Assembly: GCA_023014485.1 (NCBI GenBank)
Contig: JAJOZX010002364.1
Location: forward strand, 148,501 to 212,500
Source: Bathynomus jamesi
Taxonomy: Eukaryota; Arthropoda; Malacostraca; Isopoda; Cirolanidae
Reading direction: 5' to 3'
DNA length: 64,000 bases
Positions 1 through 10,819 of this stretch are shown here, piece after piece. The notes beneath the pieces are model-generated. The model was not told where the DNA came from and did not search any database. It saw only the letters and a program-made list of their open reading frames with translations. The first letter of the stretch is position 1. Each line of letters begins with the position of its first letter. The position numbers were made by a program, and so were the translations under genes.

Positions 1-64
1 AACTAGGTAAAAATGTTCCCGCCATTTTAGTATTTGGCAAAGAAAGATTGATAATATTTTTATA

Positions 65-235
65 CTGTTTGGGATTGTTTAACCTCCTTCGTAACGGCAA
101 AGATCACGTGACGGAGGGGACCAACAGCTTTACGCGAGATCCAAACTATCTGCGGGTCGCTACATCATCTAAACGCGGAAGACGGTCACCCATATAACTA
201 GTGAACAAACCCAACCTCGCGTAATTAACGCTGAA
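65..235 (-). repeat. 5S-rRNA-derived SINE, degraded copy
   Basis: Read on the minus strand this contains a 5S-like internal promoter piece (GGGTGACCG, the box C region), followed by the same body and 3' tail as the better copy at 4055-4258, ending in GAAGGAGGTTAAACAA. The 5' part of the 5S head is missing or diverged. It is a pol III-type retroposon with no coding capacity. Confidence 0.6.
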
Positions 236-1390
236 TTTATCACGAAATATTACGCCATAACTGTATAACTCCAGGTAGTGCGTATGAAAATGTAGTTACT
301 CGTTTCTGTTACGCGAGCTCATGATAAACAATGAAGAGAGATTTTTAGTTCAGATATTCTATTGTTTATGATCCATTGTCGTTTTTTAAAGTTAATGGGA
401 ATAGTTCAAAGGATGCACCATCTGGCTCTCGTAAACTTGTCTGAATTAGTTTCACTTTATTAGCCTTTGAATAATAGTTAGAGAGGAAATAGATTAATAA
501 CTCTGAAATTTGAAATAAAATACTTTTAATTGGATAAAATAGTTCGTTGATCAAAAGAATACAGGTGCACTCTACTCTTATTTGATTTACATCCTTTGTA
601 TTATAAATCTTAATTAAAATTATTTTGAAGAGAAAGTTCAATACATGTGAACTTTCCATAGTTTATATTTTTCACATGTCCGAAAACTATACTGTTCCTA
701 AAATGCCAGTTTTGTTATACTAAATTCATAGGCTAGTATCGAAACGGTTTCTGATCTGCATGGTGTTGATAGTGAGGACAGTACTAAATGTGGGTTTGAC
801 CCAACTCCTGATGGGGGGTCAGGCAACCTACCGATTCTGTAGGTAACTGATTACGTTGGGCTCTCTGTAGTACACGTATCTAATTCACTAGCAAAAAAAA
901 AGAAAAAAAAAAGTCGGGTTTCAAAAGCGAGATATAACCCACTGACAATTTATACAATAATCCTGTACTTCAAATTTGTTAAACATTTTGTAATGAGGAT
1001 GAATCTGACTAAAATCACTTTTTTTAATATATATAATCAAAGTATTTTGGAAACAATGCGCTAAAGACACTTTTATATTATTTTATTTACAGTTCAGGCT
1101 CACGATTTTGAACTCTGAGAATTAAAATCTCCCTTGGATGAGAAAAGGATTTGTTAGCTGCTCAAGAATTTGGGCTATAAAAGTCCGATCCCCAAAGCCA
1201 TTTACGAAGATTCCGGTCCAATTATTTCCAGATAAACTTTAAGTGATCATTTGGCAAAATTATTGATTGAACACTGCGGATAAAAAATGGAATTGACGCA
1301 TGCGAACAGCTTCATGGCCTCTAATTTAATAATATTTACGCTTACTTGCGCTTAAATAATGAAGTTTTGCTCGTAAGTCGTGTCCAGTTG

Positions 1391-1421
<31 letters not shown>

Positions 1422-1480
1422 AACTGTATCGTTGCATTACACTTATTTGAAAGTAATAATCCGGAAATAGCCACGAATTA
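236..1480. other. AT-rich noncoding DNA
   Basis: Nothing convincing is visible on either strand apart from homopolymer A runs near 893-912 and an (ATT)n microsatellite at 1390-1419. The short open frames here have no domain character. Confidence 0.5.
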
Positions 1481-1489
1481 TTGTTCTGT

Positions 1490-1765
1490 ATTTAGCTTCC
1501 GACCGTGGGAAAATATTTGGAAAAAATCGTACATCGACAATTATTAAGAGCATTTTTTTTCCCCCCATTGAATTCGGCTTCGAGGCAAAGCGCTTAACAA
1601 AAGGTATCGTTACTGCTTTAAGTGAGGAACTCTATAAAAATTTGAACAATAAAAATCCTCAATTACACTCTTTCTGGACCTTATCCAAAGCTTTTGACTC
1701 AACAGACCACCACTTAATTCTAACTCAAAGATTAGCTCATCATAATGAAATGTGTTTTTATATTA
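1490..1765 (+). pseudogene. Non-LTR retrotransposon RT fragment
   Basis: The translated segment carries the reverse transcriptase landmark LSKAFDSTDHHLIL (the palm motif LDLSKAFD..DH..L of jockey/CR1-type LINEs), preceded by a decayed FGF.AKRLT stretch that corresponds to the usual QFGFR...ST region. The L-D before SKAFD has become T-L, and the frame is broken upstream and downstream. Only about 90 codons survive, with no endonuclease or C-terminal part nearby, so it is a dead 5'- and 3'-truncated fragment. Confidence 0.7.
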
Positions 1766-1799
1766 GTTCCAATCTATTTAACTAATAGATATAATACTA

Positions 1800-3650
1800 A
1801 TAGAAATAGTTTTTAAGATATTATACTTTAGTAAAACACTTTAATATAATGGCATACGACTTTTTTGACGCAAAAATAAAGATGTTTCTATTAAAATTTT
1901 GTATTTTATTTTTAATACATTAATAAATGCGCACGTCATAAGTGTATAATTTTGGTTTCGACTCCGTCTGCCCCAGCCGAGTATTTCAGAGTGGCTTTCC
2001 AAAGTAAAACGTTTTTGCGGATGGCCGTTATTTCCATTTATTATAGATCTTATTTATCGGTTAATTCAAGACAAAAGTTCCCCATTTTGAATAACAAAAA
2101 AAATGAGTATTTTTGGCAGATGGGTTAGTATGCTTAATAACATTATTCTTTGGTAACACTCATTTGGATGGTCAATGAATTTTGCTTAAGGCTCTTTGAA
2201 AATTTATTTCTTTTGAATAGAGGACTTTAAAATAATGCGTAATTATCATAGCGCTCGTCTTAAGTACTTGTACTGCAGTCTAATAATAATAATTGTAGAT
2301 CTTAGTCCATATCGTTTCAATGAAATTGGCAGTGGAATAATTGATATCAGATTTCCAGACTGATGAAGAAGTGAAAGAGTGAATGGCCGGAATTCTCAAC
2401 TCTCTAATCAGTGAGAGATATATTTGTATGCTATGTAACACTGGCTTTAATTTTTTTATTATTTTTTATAAATTACGCTCTAGGCCAATGGTTCTTAACC
2501 TATTGAGACTGCGACCCAAATTCTGGTCGCGGGGCTAGCTCGGCGACCCATGCCTACGAACAGTTCACTCGTAATAGATAATAAAATAAATAATTAATAG
2601 TAAAATGATTAGAGATAACAAATAAATGATAAATGACAACTTAATAACCCAGTCAAAATGGCTTCGTAACCCAGTTTTGGCCTCATTAAGGCCGTAACTG
2701 TCAGTGGATAAATTATAATTAGCATTGGGCGGTTATACAAATGACCGACAAAATATATCATTGACACCCCTCTAGGTTAAGTTAAGCTAAGTTAGAGTAA
2801 GTGTGATTAGGTTAAGTTAGTTCAGAGATTACCGAGCAAAGTGACTTGTTGACGATGTAGGTAAGGCACCTTAACATTTACATGAAAAAAAAATTGAGAT
2901 TTGAGAGCTCAAGTGTGGATTATTGAGAGAAACGCAGCTTTAGTTTTGGAGACAATGAGATACAATACCTTCACGTTGTGAAGGATAGTGTCACGCATTT
3001 AAATACAGAACTTACAATAACAAAAATACTAACTCACTTTCTGACAGTCAGGATGAATATTTTTTTCAGGAATCCAGTGCCTGCCTTAAGATACTTCAGT
3101 ATCCGAAAATTTCATTGAGGGGAAGGGATCTTTATCCACTTGAAAAAATAACGCACATGAAAAAAAAAAATATATATATATATATATATAGGTTTTTTTT
3201 TCAGATATTTCGTGGGGTGGGGGGTAGTTCGTCGAAGGTTGCAAAATTTTGGTGATGGCATGTGGCTGGCTTTGTGAAATATCAGTGGGTGCTAAGAGGA
3301 AAGGTGAAAGTAGTAGTATGTGCGAGTTACTTGAGGGACGAGCGAAGTGAGTCACGAGAGGAACGCTCAGCATTTTTATGCTGTTCCAAACTTGAAATTG
3401 CCTTAAAATGATAGCTCAAGGCAGGCAAAATTGCCATCCTTTACCCCCTCAGAAAAGTCCAAATTATATCATTTGGAGTATTAATTATTAATCTTGCTCA
3501 ATTCATTCATTAAAAATCAGTTATATCATTATAATTGGTGTGTTTGAAAACCCTTATATTTTTCAAAATTTCAGGAGGGGTAGTAAAGAGGTTTGGGGGG
3601 GTTGCTACCCCACCTGGCATATGGGAAAAAAACCACCCTGTGTATATATA
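1800..3650. other. Noncoding DNA with degenerate TTAGG-like runs
   Basis: The stretch holds a short GTTAGGTTAAGTTAG-like region at 2775-2822, reminiscent of degenerate arthropod telomere-type repeats, a (TA)n run at 3168-3190 and A/T homopolymers. A possible MITE-like piece lies at 2487-2560 but has no partner end that I could place. No gene is supported. Confidence 0.45.
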
Positions 3651-3652
3651 CA

Positions 3653-4018
3653 TAATGCGCCTTGGTGGTGTACTGGTTAGCATCGCTGACTACGAATCCA
3701 CCGGTCACGGTTCGATTCCCGGTGACGGCAGTCGGCGGCGCGCAGCAAACCCATCTGTTCATCCTTCCATTTATCTCCCAACCAATAAAATTGGTTGGGA
3801 GATAAATGGATACCATGGGTAGCCTAGTGTTTAATACGCTGTGCTGCTGATCAGAAGGTCGTGAAATCTAGTCCGCACGAGGACTTTGTAATTTCTGACC
3901 ACCCGTGGTAGGTCGTGGTTCGGATTCCACGTTAAGCTGTAGGTCCAAGGTGGAGCAAGAAGCTTGACCTTCGTCAGAATGAACAATTCGGGCAGAAGCA
4001 AAACCAAAGTTAACCAAG
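3653..4018 (+). repeat. Dimeric tRNA-derived SINE, copy 1
   Basis: Two tRNA-like heads lie in tandem. The first has an A box (TGGTGTACTGGTTAGC) and a B box (GGTTCGATTCC at about 3710). The second starts near 3818, with GTAGCCTAGTG as its A-box region and GGTCGTGAAATC.AGTCC as its B-box region. A core (GTGGTTCGGATTCCACGTT, from 3915) follows, then a tail with AAGCTTGACCTTCG and a final (GT)n. The same architecture recurs at 7685 (+) and 13213 (-). Confidence 0.8.
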
Positions 4019-4054
4019 GTGTGTGTGTGTATCTATATATATATATTTTTTTTT
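4019..4054. repeat. (GT)n/(TA)n microsatellite
   Basis: A simple repeat forms the 3' tail of the SINE and separates it from the next SINE. Confidence 0.8.
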
Positions 4055-4255
4055 AATTGGGTTGTTTAACCTCCTTCGCAACATCTAAGGTCATATGACG
4101 GAGGGAACCTACAGCTTTACGTGGCATCCGAACCACGGGTCGCTACATAATCTGGGCGCAGAGGACGGTCTCCCATCCAACTACTACCCAGACCCAATGT
4201 CACTTAACTTCGCTGATCTCCGGGAAGCGGTGTTACGACATCGGCCACGACGTAG

Positions 4256-4258
<3 letters not shown>
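4055..4258 (-). repeat. 5S-rRNA-derived SINE
   Basis: On the minus strand the head resembles 5S rRNA. It has CTTCCCGGAGATCAGCGAAG, then AGTTAAG (box A), ATTGGGTCTGGGTAGTA, and GATGGGAGACCG (intermediate element and box C). A non-5S body follows, containing the same core as the tRNA-derived SINE (CGTGGTTCGGATGCCACGT, minus strand of 4107-4137), then the tail GAAGGAGGTTAAACAACCC. This is SINE3-type organisation. It is not a functional 5S gene because the 3' third of 5S is absent. Confidence 0.75.

Positions 4259-4315
<57 letters not shown>
4259..4315. repeat. (TA)n(GA)n microsatellite
   Basis: A pure dinucleotide run lies immediately before the left inverted end of the next transposon. Confidence 0.9.
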
Positions 4316-4316
<1 letters not shown>

Positions 4317-6537
4317 TTGTGCATGACCTTTTCTAGGGTGTGCAAGCTTTACTGAACTGCCAAAGTAGATGTGCTGTATAGGTTTTAATCAATAATTTGC
4401 GTTACTTGAATAAAATTGGTTTTTACAATGTCGGCGTTCAACTTTATGCAAGTATATGATTTCAGATTTCAAACTACATTTCAGATTTTCAGTGAAAATG
4501 ACTAACCTAACCTTACCAGACTAACTTAACCTAACCGGGCATAATGCAATCTAACCTAACTTAACCTAACCTGATTTAATTTAAATTTACTTTTTAGTAT
4601 CGACCTTATGCGTGTCGACATTGTGCAGATCGACTTTGTTCCGCTACCCGGATAATTTGAGTGTGATTTCAGATCAATAACTGACGGTGACGATGGCTGG
4701 TGTCGTTGGAGATAGTGAAGAACAATGTGTTTGTTAACTGAATTCGAGCAAATACGTATCGAGAAGCAATGGAAGCGGGTGCAACTTTCATCAATGGAAA
4801 TTGGATCGCCTAAAAACTTCATCGTAGTGAAAGATGAGTGACTGACAACTGGAAGAAGGGATACGACTCGTGCTTCACAAAATTTGGCAAAGGCAAACCG
4901 GAAAATTTGTCGCGGGAGAACAAAGGCATTGTGACTGAAAGCAATGGCAAAAAAGCGACGATGCTGCATTCAAGCTGCCAAAATGATCTTCGAGAGACGA
5001 AAGAAGGTTCATGACCGGTCAACGATTCAATGATATCGCACGAGGCAAGGACTGAAGAAGCCTTTCCACCTAATCCCAAAGCCAATGATATCCTCAACAA
5101 GTATTGAGAATCAATTTTGGTTTTCCGATTATCTTCGTCTGTGGGATGATGATGATTTCATACACCTGGCATCAAGTGATGAATTCTTCGTTTGGACTGT
5201 CCGTCATCCAAATCAGCAAAATGACAGTGTGTGATCACTTTCCTTAGAAGATATTGAAGACCATAAGCATTATCAACAACTTTGCAAAAGTCCTCGTTGC
5301 ATTGGGTTATTCATTTGTTTCAGTGCTGTCAGAATGATGTGGATGATCAAAGAAGAAGACGCTTCATGGGATGGTTCTTACAATCTTACATACTGTTCTT
5401 ACAGAAAATATAATTTCATTTCTTTCGGACCCACAAAATGTAATAGACATCTTGGAAGTGGTTTACCTTCATGATAGTGCCCATGCCAGAGTTTTACAAA
5501 CTTTTTGAAGCCACGGAACCTTTATTTGAAAAAAAAAAATTCACGGAACTTTGACCAACAGGTAAAATTTTAATGATATAAAGCAAATGGTAATAAAACA
5601 CAATTAATGCTCACTGCAGTTTAGTTATGTAATTTATGAAATTTATATATACAGTTATATGAATTTCACAAAAAAATATATAAGTTTAGAAATTTACAAG
5701 GAAAAAAATCCAATTTACTTTTATTGACCTTATTTATTTTAAATTCCTCTCCCCACATTACTGTCAGCATAAAAGAAATTATAAGTATAAAAAATATCGT
5801 TTAATGCAAAATTAAAGTTTTCAGTGCAAAATAATTAAAAGTTTTGTTGACAAAATGGGCTCCTGTTTCTTACTGTGGCTGCTAGAGGGCAACACTTATT
5901 CTGGATATCTCATCGTTTGAATTAAAATTCTCTCTCTCGCCCACTCTCTCTTTGCCTACACTTTTCAAAACATAATTACTGAATTCGCAGAATATATATC
6001 GTAAATTCATCCATGCCAGTTAATATTCTTTTATCTTACCTCTCTCTCCTTCTCAGTCTCTCATGACATACCCCACGGAACCCCATCAAGTTCTCGCGTC
6101 ACACAGTTTGAAAACCCCTACCCTATGCCACCATGCCACCGTGCAAATGCTACCCAACAACTTCTGAGAGATTCTTTGATCGGACTCAGTGACCAGGAAA
6201 TTCCCCTGATCTGAACGTTCAAACGATTTACAAGAACAAAATGGAAAATTTGATGTTGCAGGAATTTGGTCCCAACCGATATTCTCGAGAGATTCTCCTT
6301 CAACACATTCAAACTATCCTCCAAGAACTTGAGCGTGACAAGAGATTTGTTTGAACGTTTGCTGAAAATCATACCCTAAACGTTTGATAGCTGTGCCTGA
6401 GGGTTATGGCAAATATACGAGATATTGATACGTTTTTGTATTCAGTTTGAATAAAGCTTTCAAATGGTCTACTGTATTTTGTTGTATCTTTGTTTATTTT
6501 GCTTTCTACCCTGTATCAAAAGGTTATGCACAACCCT
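4313..6537 (+). mobile_element. Decayed Tc1/mariner-type DNA transposon
   Basis: Imperfect terminal inverted repeats are visible: GTTGTGCATGACCTTTT at 4316 and the complement of AAAGGTTATGCACAACC at about 6519-6536, next to CCCTGTA. Between them lies a heavily broken transposase in several frames. Recognisable pieces include an N-terminal region (about 4730-5100), a catalytic-core stretch with WTVRHPNQQND, SPRCIGLFICFSA and EVVYLHDSAHA (5190-5500), and a C-terminal stretch with GNSPDLNVQTIYKN-like coding (6190-6350). The element is about 2.2 kb and long dead. Confidence 0.65.
4650..6375 (+). pseudogene. Tc1-like DDE transposase remnant
   Basis: Coding remnants of one transposase run left to right but shift frame many times. 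The best block (5190-5500) has the YTWHQ..EFFVWTVRHP-type approach to the first catalytic acidic residue and a VYLHDSAHA segment, in which the HD is the expected second catalytic Asp. The third acidic residue region (6190 onward) is recognisable by PLI/SPDLN-like coding. An insertion or long noncoding stretch (about 5520-6100) separates the last two blocks. No intact frame exceeds about 90 codons. Confidence 0.55.
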
Positions 6538-6539
6538 GT

Positions 6540-7025
6540 ATATAGTCAGATTAACTTTCATTCTTTTTAAAAACATTTAACTAAAATTAATAGGCTATTT
6601 ACAACCTATTTCAAATGTAAAATAATAATAATAATAATAACTTTTCCACATGATCAGATAGTCAATAAAGTCAACTCGTACTGTAAGTTACCTTGAGAAG
6701 CCAAACATTTAATTTCAAGTTTTTCCAAACTTAAAGCAGTTTTGACATTCCCTGATCTAAAAATTAAAGATATTCTTTAAACTCCATGTACAAAATGTTC
6801 AGCAATTACATTCCATGTACTGTTAAGCCTAATTAGTCTTGCATATTAGCCAAACTGGTCCTGCATGGTCCAAACTGGTTCGCCAAACTGGTCCACCAAA
6901 GCCATCCGGCATGTAAGCAGCGTCGATAAAAATGGGGCTTACATCATTATGTTCTCAATATGGCATTTAACATTATTCTGGGCTAGATTATGTTAAGTTA
7001 GGTCAACAAAGGTTAGATTAAGTTA
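6540..7025. other. Noncoding DNA, (AAT)n and TTAGG-like run
   Basis: Contains a short (AAT)n at 6620-6642, a small internal duplication (CCAAACTGGTC repeated at 6849-6895) and a GTTAAGTTAGGTCAAC...GGTTAGATTAAGTTA tract at 6990-7027. No coding or RNA gene was recognised. Confidence 0.45.
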
Positions 7026-7027
7026 CG

Positions 7028-7080
7028 TTTTTGTCCGTCACATGACCTTTGCTGTTTCGAAGGAGGTTAAACAAACCCCA
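7028..7080 (+). repeat. 3' tail of the 5S-derived SINE
   Basis: The tail block GTCACATGACCTTTGCTGTT..GAAGGAGGTTAAACAAACCC matches the 3' ends of the copies at 65 and 4055, here on the plus strand and without the 5S head. It is a 5'-truncated insertion. Confidence 0.6.
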
Positions 7081-7450
7081 AAATACACAGTTTATTAGGA
7101 TGCCCCGGACACAAAATGGGTTAGATCTAGTAAAACTTCCGCGCAAGGGTGTCCACACTCCGCAGAATGAATGAATCAGGCGTGCGACGTTGTGGGGTCA
7201 AGGTTGGGACCTAGGTGAAACCGGAGTGCGAAGGTTCTGTAGTGGAAATTATTAAAATTGCAAGTAATATTCCATTAAGAGAGAGTTTTAATTTCAGTAA
7301 AAATCAATCAACATATTAATAATAAACTAATTACTGTGACCAAAAGCAGAAAGCCGACTCCTTTGGTTCGACATCACATGAAAATGGTCTGTATTATCTG
7401 AATAAGAATTAGAGCACAATCTAACTACTTATATATATAGATATACACAG

Positions 7451-7672
7451 CAGAGCTGGGCACTTGCGGTTTTTTTGCGGTACTGCGGTACTGCGGTACT
7501 ACCGCACTACCAAACCGGTACCGCATAACGCAGTACCGCAAAGGATCGCTGAAAGTACAGCCTGTACTTTCAGCGATCCTTTGCGGTACTGCGTTATGCG
7601 GTCCCGGTTTGGTAGTGCGGTAGTACCGCAGTACCGCAGTACCGCAAAAAAAAACGCAAGTGCCCAGCTTTG
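7451..7672. mobile_element. Foldback MITE with near-perfect 110-bp arms
   Basis: A 222-bp palindrome has outer ends CAGAGCTGGGCAC and, on the other strand, CAAAGCTGGGCAC. The arms are built from repeated GCGGTACT/AGTACCGC units and fold back at about 7561 (CTGAAAGTACAG/CCTGTACTTTCAG). The flanks ATACACAG and ATTACACAG look like an 8-bp target duplication with one indel. Ends and duplication length suggest a hAT-type element. The open frame across it is an artefact of the palindrome. Confidence 0.75.
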
Positions 7673-7684
7673 ATTACACAGTAT

Positions 7685-8022
7685 AGTGTATAGTGGTTAG
7701 CATTGTTGACTACGAATCCACCGTCTCCAGGTTTGATTGCCATTGATGGCAGGCGGCGCTCAGCTCACCCAGCTCTTCATACTTTCATACAAAAAAAATG
7801 GTTGGTAGATAAATGGGTACCCCGAGTACCTTGTGGTTAAGACGCTAGGTTGCTGATCGGGAGGTCGTGAGATCGAGTCCAGGCGAGGACTTTGTAATTT
7901 CTGACCACCCGAGGTAGGTCGTGGTTCGAATTCCACGTTAAGTCTAAGGCGGAACAAGAAGCTTAATTTTTGTCAGAATGAACAATTCGGGAGGAAGCAA
8001 ACCGAAGGTTACCAAGATATAC
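7685..8022 (+). repeat. Dimeric tRNA-derived SINE, copy 2
   Basis: It has the same two-headed structure as the copy at 3653: A box TAGTGGTTAGCATTG, B box GGTTTGATTGCC, second head TTGTGGTTAAGACGC with GGTCGTGAGATCGAGTCC, core GTGGTTCGAATTCCACGTT at 7921, and tail AAGCTTAATTTTTGTCAG. It lacks a pure microsatellite tail. Confidence 0.8.
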
Positions 8023-8625
8023 AGTATATGAAAGAGATTGTAGACACCAATTGACCAGGGAAGTACTCCTGGGGGGCAGACGTTAGGCAGGAGACAGGGA
8101 GTGCTGGAACTCCCGTTTCTCCTGTCACTGTCCTCCTCAACTGATCTTTTTCCGTGCAGCCCAGCATGCTCTCAAACACATTTCTCCCTCTATTCTTCAC
8201 TACATATGCATGCATCTTACACACCACACAATCTTTTCAAAATTAAAAAAAAAAAATTAAGAATTATATTTTGATTTTGGATTTTTTTCTTCCCTTTCTA
8301 TGGGGACCGTTTTTGCGGACGTCCGTCCTTGGCACTGCCTTCCTGCATAAAAAAAAAGCCTAAATCCCCAAGTAGCATCATTGGTAAGCCATCTTTTTTA
8401 CCCGTTAATTCCGATTTTGTAAATAAGTTGAATTTTCTTGTAGGAGACGCTTTTTTGAGCTTAGGTTAGGTATTGTCAGGTTAATCCCTTCAACCTCAAC
8501 ACGAGCGAAAGTGATTAAAATTCGAAAATATAACAAATATGACCTGTTGGAGCTACTCGGTAAAAAAATGAGCATGGATGAAAATTTACACAAACGTTGG
8601 AGATACTTGGGCATTTATGACTATA
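8023..8625. other. Noncoding DNA, nothing recognised
   Basis: No domain, RNA gene or clear repeat is visible. A TTAGG-type scrap (GCTTAGGTTAGGTATTG) lies at 8459. Short frames on either strand lack any family signature. Confidence 0.4.
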
Positions 8626-8628
8626 TAT

Positions 8629-8693
8629 AGGGTGTCTGTAAAGTCACTGTGCAGTAGAAGTTAATTCCAGTGCACAGTGACTTTACAGACACC

Positions 8694-8696
<3 letters not shown>
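8629..8696. mobile_element. Minimal hairpin MITE
   Basis: The arms AGGGTGTCTGTAAAGTCACT and their complement enclose a loop of about 17 bases, all embedded in TA-rich flanks. Ends of the CAGGGTGTC type are typical of IS630/Tc1/mariner-derived MITEs, which duplicate TA. Confidence 0.7.

Positions 8697-8747
<51 letters not shown>
8697..8747. repeat. (TA)n microsatellite
   Basis: A pure TA tract lies between the hairpin MITE and the Penelope-like fragment. Confidence 0.95.
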
Positions 8748-8750
<3 letters not shown>

Positions 8751-8975
8751 CTATGGATCGGTTTCTGGGAAACCTGAGTTTACACAGGAAGATGAAGACC
8801 AAGACAATTATACAAAACATTTATTCCAATGGGAGTTGCTCTCCAAGAAGGCTGAACTGGCTCTTCGATTTCTTTCAACATAACAGCTGCTGATGAATCT
8901 AGTTGGATTCGAAACGTCCTACTAGAATAAATGTTTTATACAATCGCCTTGGTCTTCATCTTCCTGTGTATATAT
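8748..8975 (+). mobile_element. Penelope-like element terminal fragment
   Basis: A 228-bp unit is framed by TA repeats. It contains an inverted pair: CACAGGAAGATGAAGACCAA (8788) and its complement TTGGTCTTCATCTTCCTGTG (8949). Between them, at 8890, CTGATG-AATC...GATT-CGAAACG forms a small stem with hammerhead-like flanks, as often seen in Penelope-like pseudo-LTRs. The RT and endonuclease are absent here. Confidence 0.5.
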
Positions 8976-9104
8976 AGAGAATTTTCCAATATTTTTCCTA
9001 TTTATCTTTAAAATTTAAGTACCTCATATGACAATATTGTGAGTGAACATTAAAAAAAAACACGGTTTTAATTAAAGTAAATAAAAGTTTAAAAAAAAAC
9101 TAAG

Positions 9105-9240
9105 AGAACAGTTTTTTTTTTTTTTAAATATTCACAGTACAAGTTTCAATAATTCACGTATCATCTTTCATTGTTTAGCTGAAAGATGATACGTGAATCA
9201 CGTATCAAAACTTGTACTGTGAATATTGATTAACTGTTCT
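9105..9240. repeat. Long inverted repeat
   Basis: AGAACAGTT...AATATTCACAGTACAAGTTT...TCACGTATCATCTTTCA is followed, after a short loop at about 9170, by its complement, with a T-run and a short duplication (ATCACGTATC) as asymmetries. It is MITE-like, but the terminal family was not identified. Confidence 0.7.
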
Positions 9241-9379
9241 TTTATGTTTTTATCTTTATTAGTGACATTAATATGTTTTAAGTATTTTAATCCGAATACG
9301 TCGTTAGAAGTATGGAAGCTTATTAAGCAAAATTAATGGCATTCAATGCGTTTCTTACAGAAGGGAAGTAGAATGGCAA

Positions 9380-9656
9380 GTAATAGTAATACTACTACTA
9401 ATAATGTTAGTAATAATAATAATAATAATGTTAGTAATATTAATAATATTAATAATGTTAATAACAGTAATACTATTAATAATGTTAATAACAGTAATAC
9501 TATTAATAATGTTAATAACAGTAATACTATTAATAATGTTAATAACAGTAATACTATTAATAATGTTAATAATAATACTATTAATAGTTAATAATAGTAA
9601 TAATACTATTAATGTTAATAATAGTAATAATACTATTAATAATGTTAATAATAGTA
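9380..9656. repeat. AAT-rich 30-bp minisatellite
   Basis: A unit close to AATAATGTTAATAACAGTAA plus TACTATTAAT repeats four to five times (about 9450-9570), flanked by looser AAT/GTT units. All frames stay open and give Asn/Val/Ser-rich or Leu/Ile-rich strings, which is a consequence of the repeat and not evidence of a gene. Confidence 0.85.
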
Positions 9657-9699
9657 AAGGAAAGGTGAAAATTTACAGAATTAAGTGGCATATTCTTTG

Positions 9700-10435
9700 A
9701 TTATTTTACATATTAATTTTGAGTTAAATTTTTTTTCGACAAATTATGTAAATAGATGCGTTTGATGAAAAAGGTAGATAAATTTTGGGAAGTTGAGATC
9801 GGATGTGATTTTGTGGGAACCATATTTTAGATTATTAATTATAAGATAAGAATTTAATTACTATAGTAATAATGGCGGTAATGAACTCTTACACCAGTAG
9901 GAACTAATGAAATTCTCCCTTGATGCGCGAAATATATTTAATAATGGAGCTGATATTTACGGGAACTGCAATCTACGCATCTCTGCTCCTTTGAAAGCTA
10001 TCCTATTTCATTTCCTGTAGTTCCCATTGTTTAACAGTTTGAAGGGAACTGAATATCTTTTATTGTTAATAAAATTAATATAACAATATTACAATTTTTG
10101 TTACAATAATTTTAACAAAATAAACAATTGTAAAAACAGACTATTTTATTTTATTTGGCCTTTAAGCTTTAGGCTTAACTGGGCTCTTAATTAAAAATAT
10201 AACAAGAATATAACAAGTTATTATTATTAATAATATATAATTCATGAATAAGAATTATTAATGAGAGTATATTAATCTTATTGGTATGGTGTAAAATAAA
10301 TACAAGGTCGTTGTTGAAGATATGATAGCAATACTATACAAAGAAATCGATATTAGACACGAGAGATGAACAATAACAAGTAATGACGTAATGTACATTT
10401 AATCCTAGATTACACACGAGAAATGAATAAGTAAT
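9700..10435. other. AT-rich noncoding DNA
   Basis: No coding, RNA or transposon terminus is evident. The sequence is about three-quarters A+T. Confidence 0.4.
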
Positions 10436-10439
10436 ATAG

Positions 10440-10815
10440 TAATGTGGATTTAATCCTAGTTTTTTATTAGTATTCCATTATTACTCGAGATTTCAACTTG
10501 GTTTTAAACAAATTTACATTCACAATATTTTTTATATCAACATTTAAATCATTCTATAGTTTTAGTCCAATGAAAATGGGTAATTTTTAAGATGAAGACA
10601 ATCTAAATTGAGGAATAACATGCTATGATCTATTTCTGGTTTGATATGAGTGGATTTCTTGATGTTACAAAATATTTATTTATCCAGTGTAACTTAACGA
10701 TTTTGTTCTTACAATTGTAAATAAAAAATGTGCCACTTTGATTACATCTTTGAGCTTTAGTAGTTTTGGTTCTTTAAATAATGCACTAGAATGATCATTG
10801 ATCATAGAAATCAGC
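10440..10815 (-). pseudogene. LINE ORF2 C-terminal fragment
   Basis: On the minus strand a decayed frame reads through the post-RT C-terminal region typical of jockey/CR1-type LINEs (ALFKEPKLLKLKDVIKVAHF at the start, then ILKITHFHW and a WTKTIE..-like stretch). The RT catalytic motifs are absent. Several frameshifts are present, so it is a 5'-truncated dead copy. Confidence 0.55.
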
Positions 10816-10819
10816 ATCA

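Noticed and set aside
2487..2700. hAT MITE starting CAATGGTTCTTAACCTATTG
   Set aside because: The left end resembles hAT termini, but no matching right end or 8-bp duplication could be placed.
4100..4258. Functional 5S rRNA gene
   Set aside because: Only the promoter-bearing 5' two-thirds resembles 5S; the rest is SINE body, and the copy at 65 is degraded in the same way.
9346..9700. Asn-rich protein-coding gene
   Set aside because: All frames are open because the DNA is an AAT minisatellite; there is no domain or start context.
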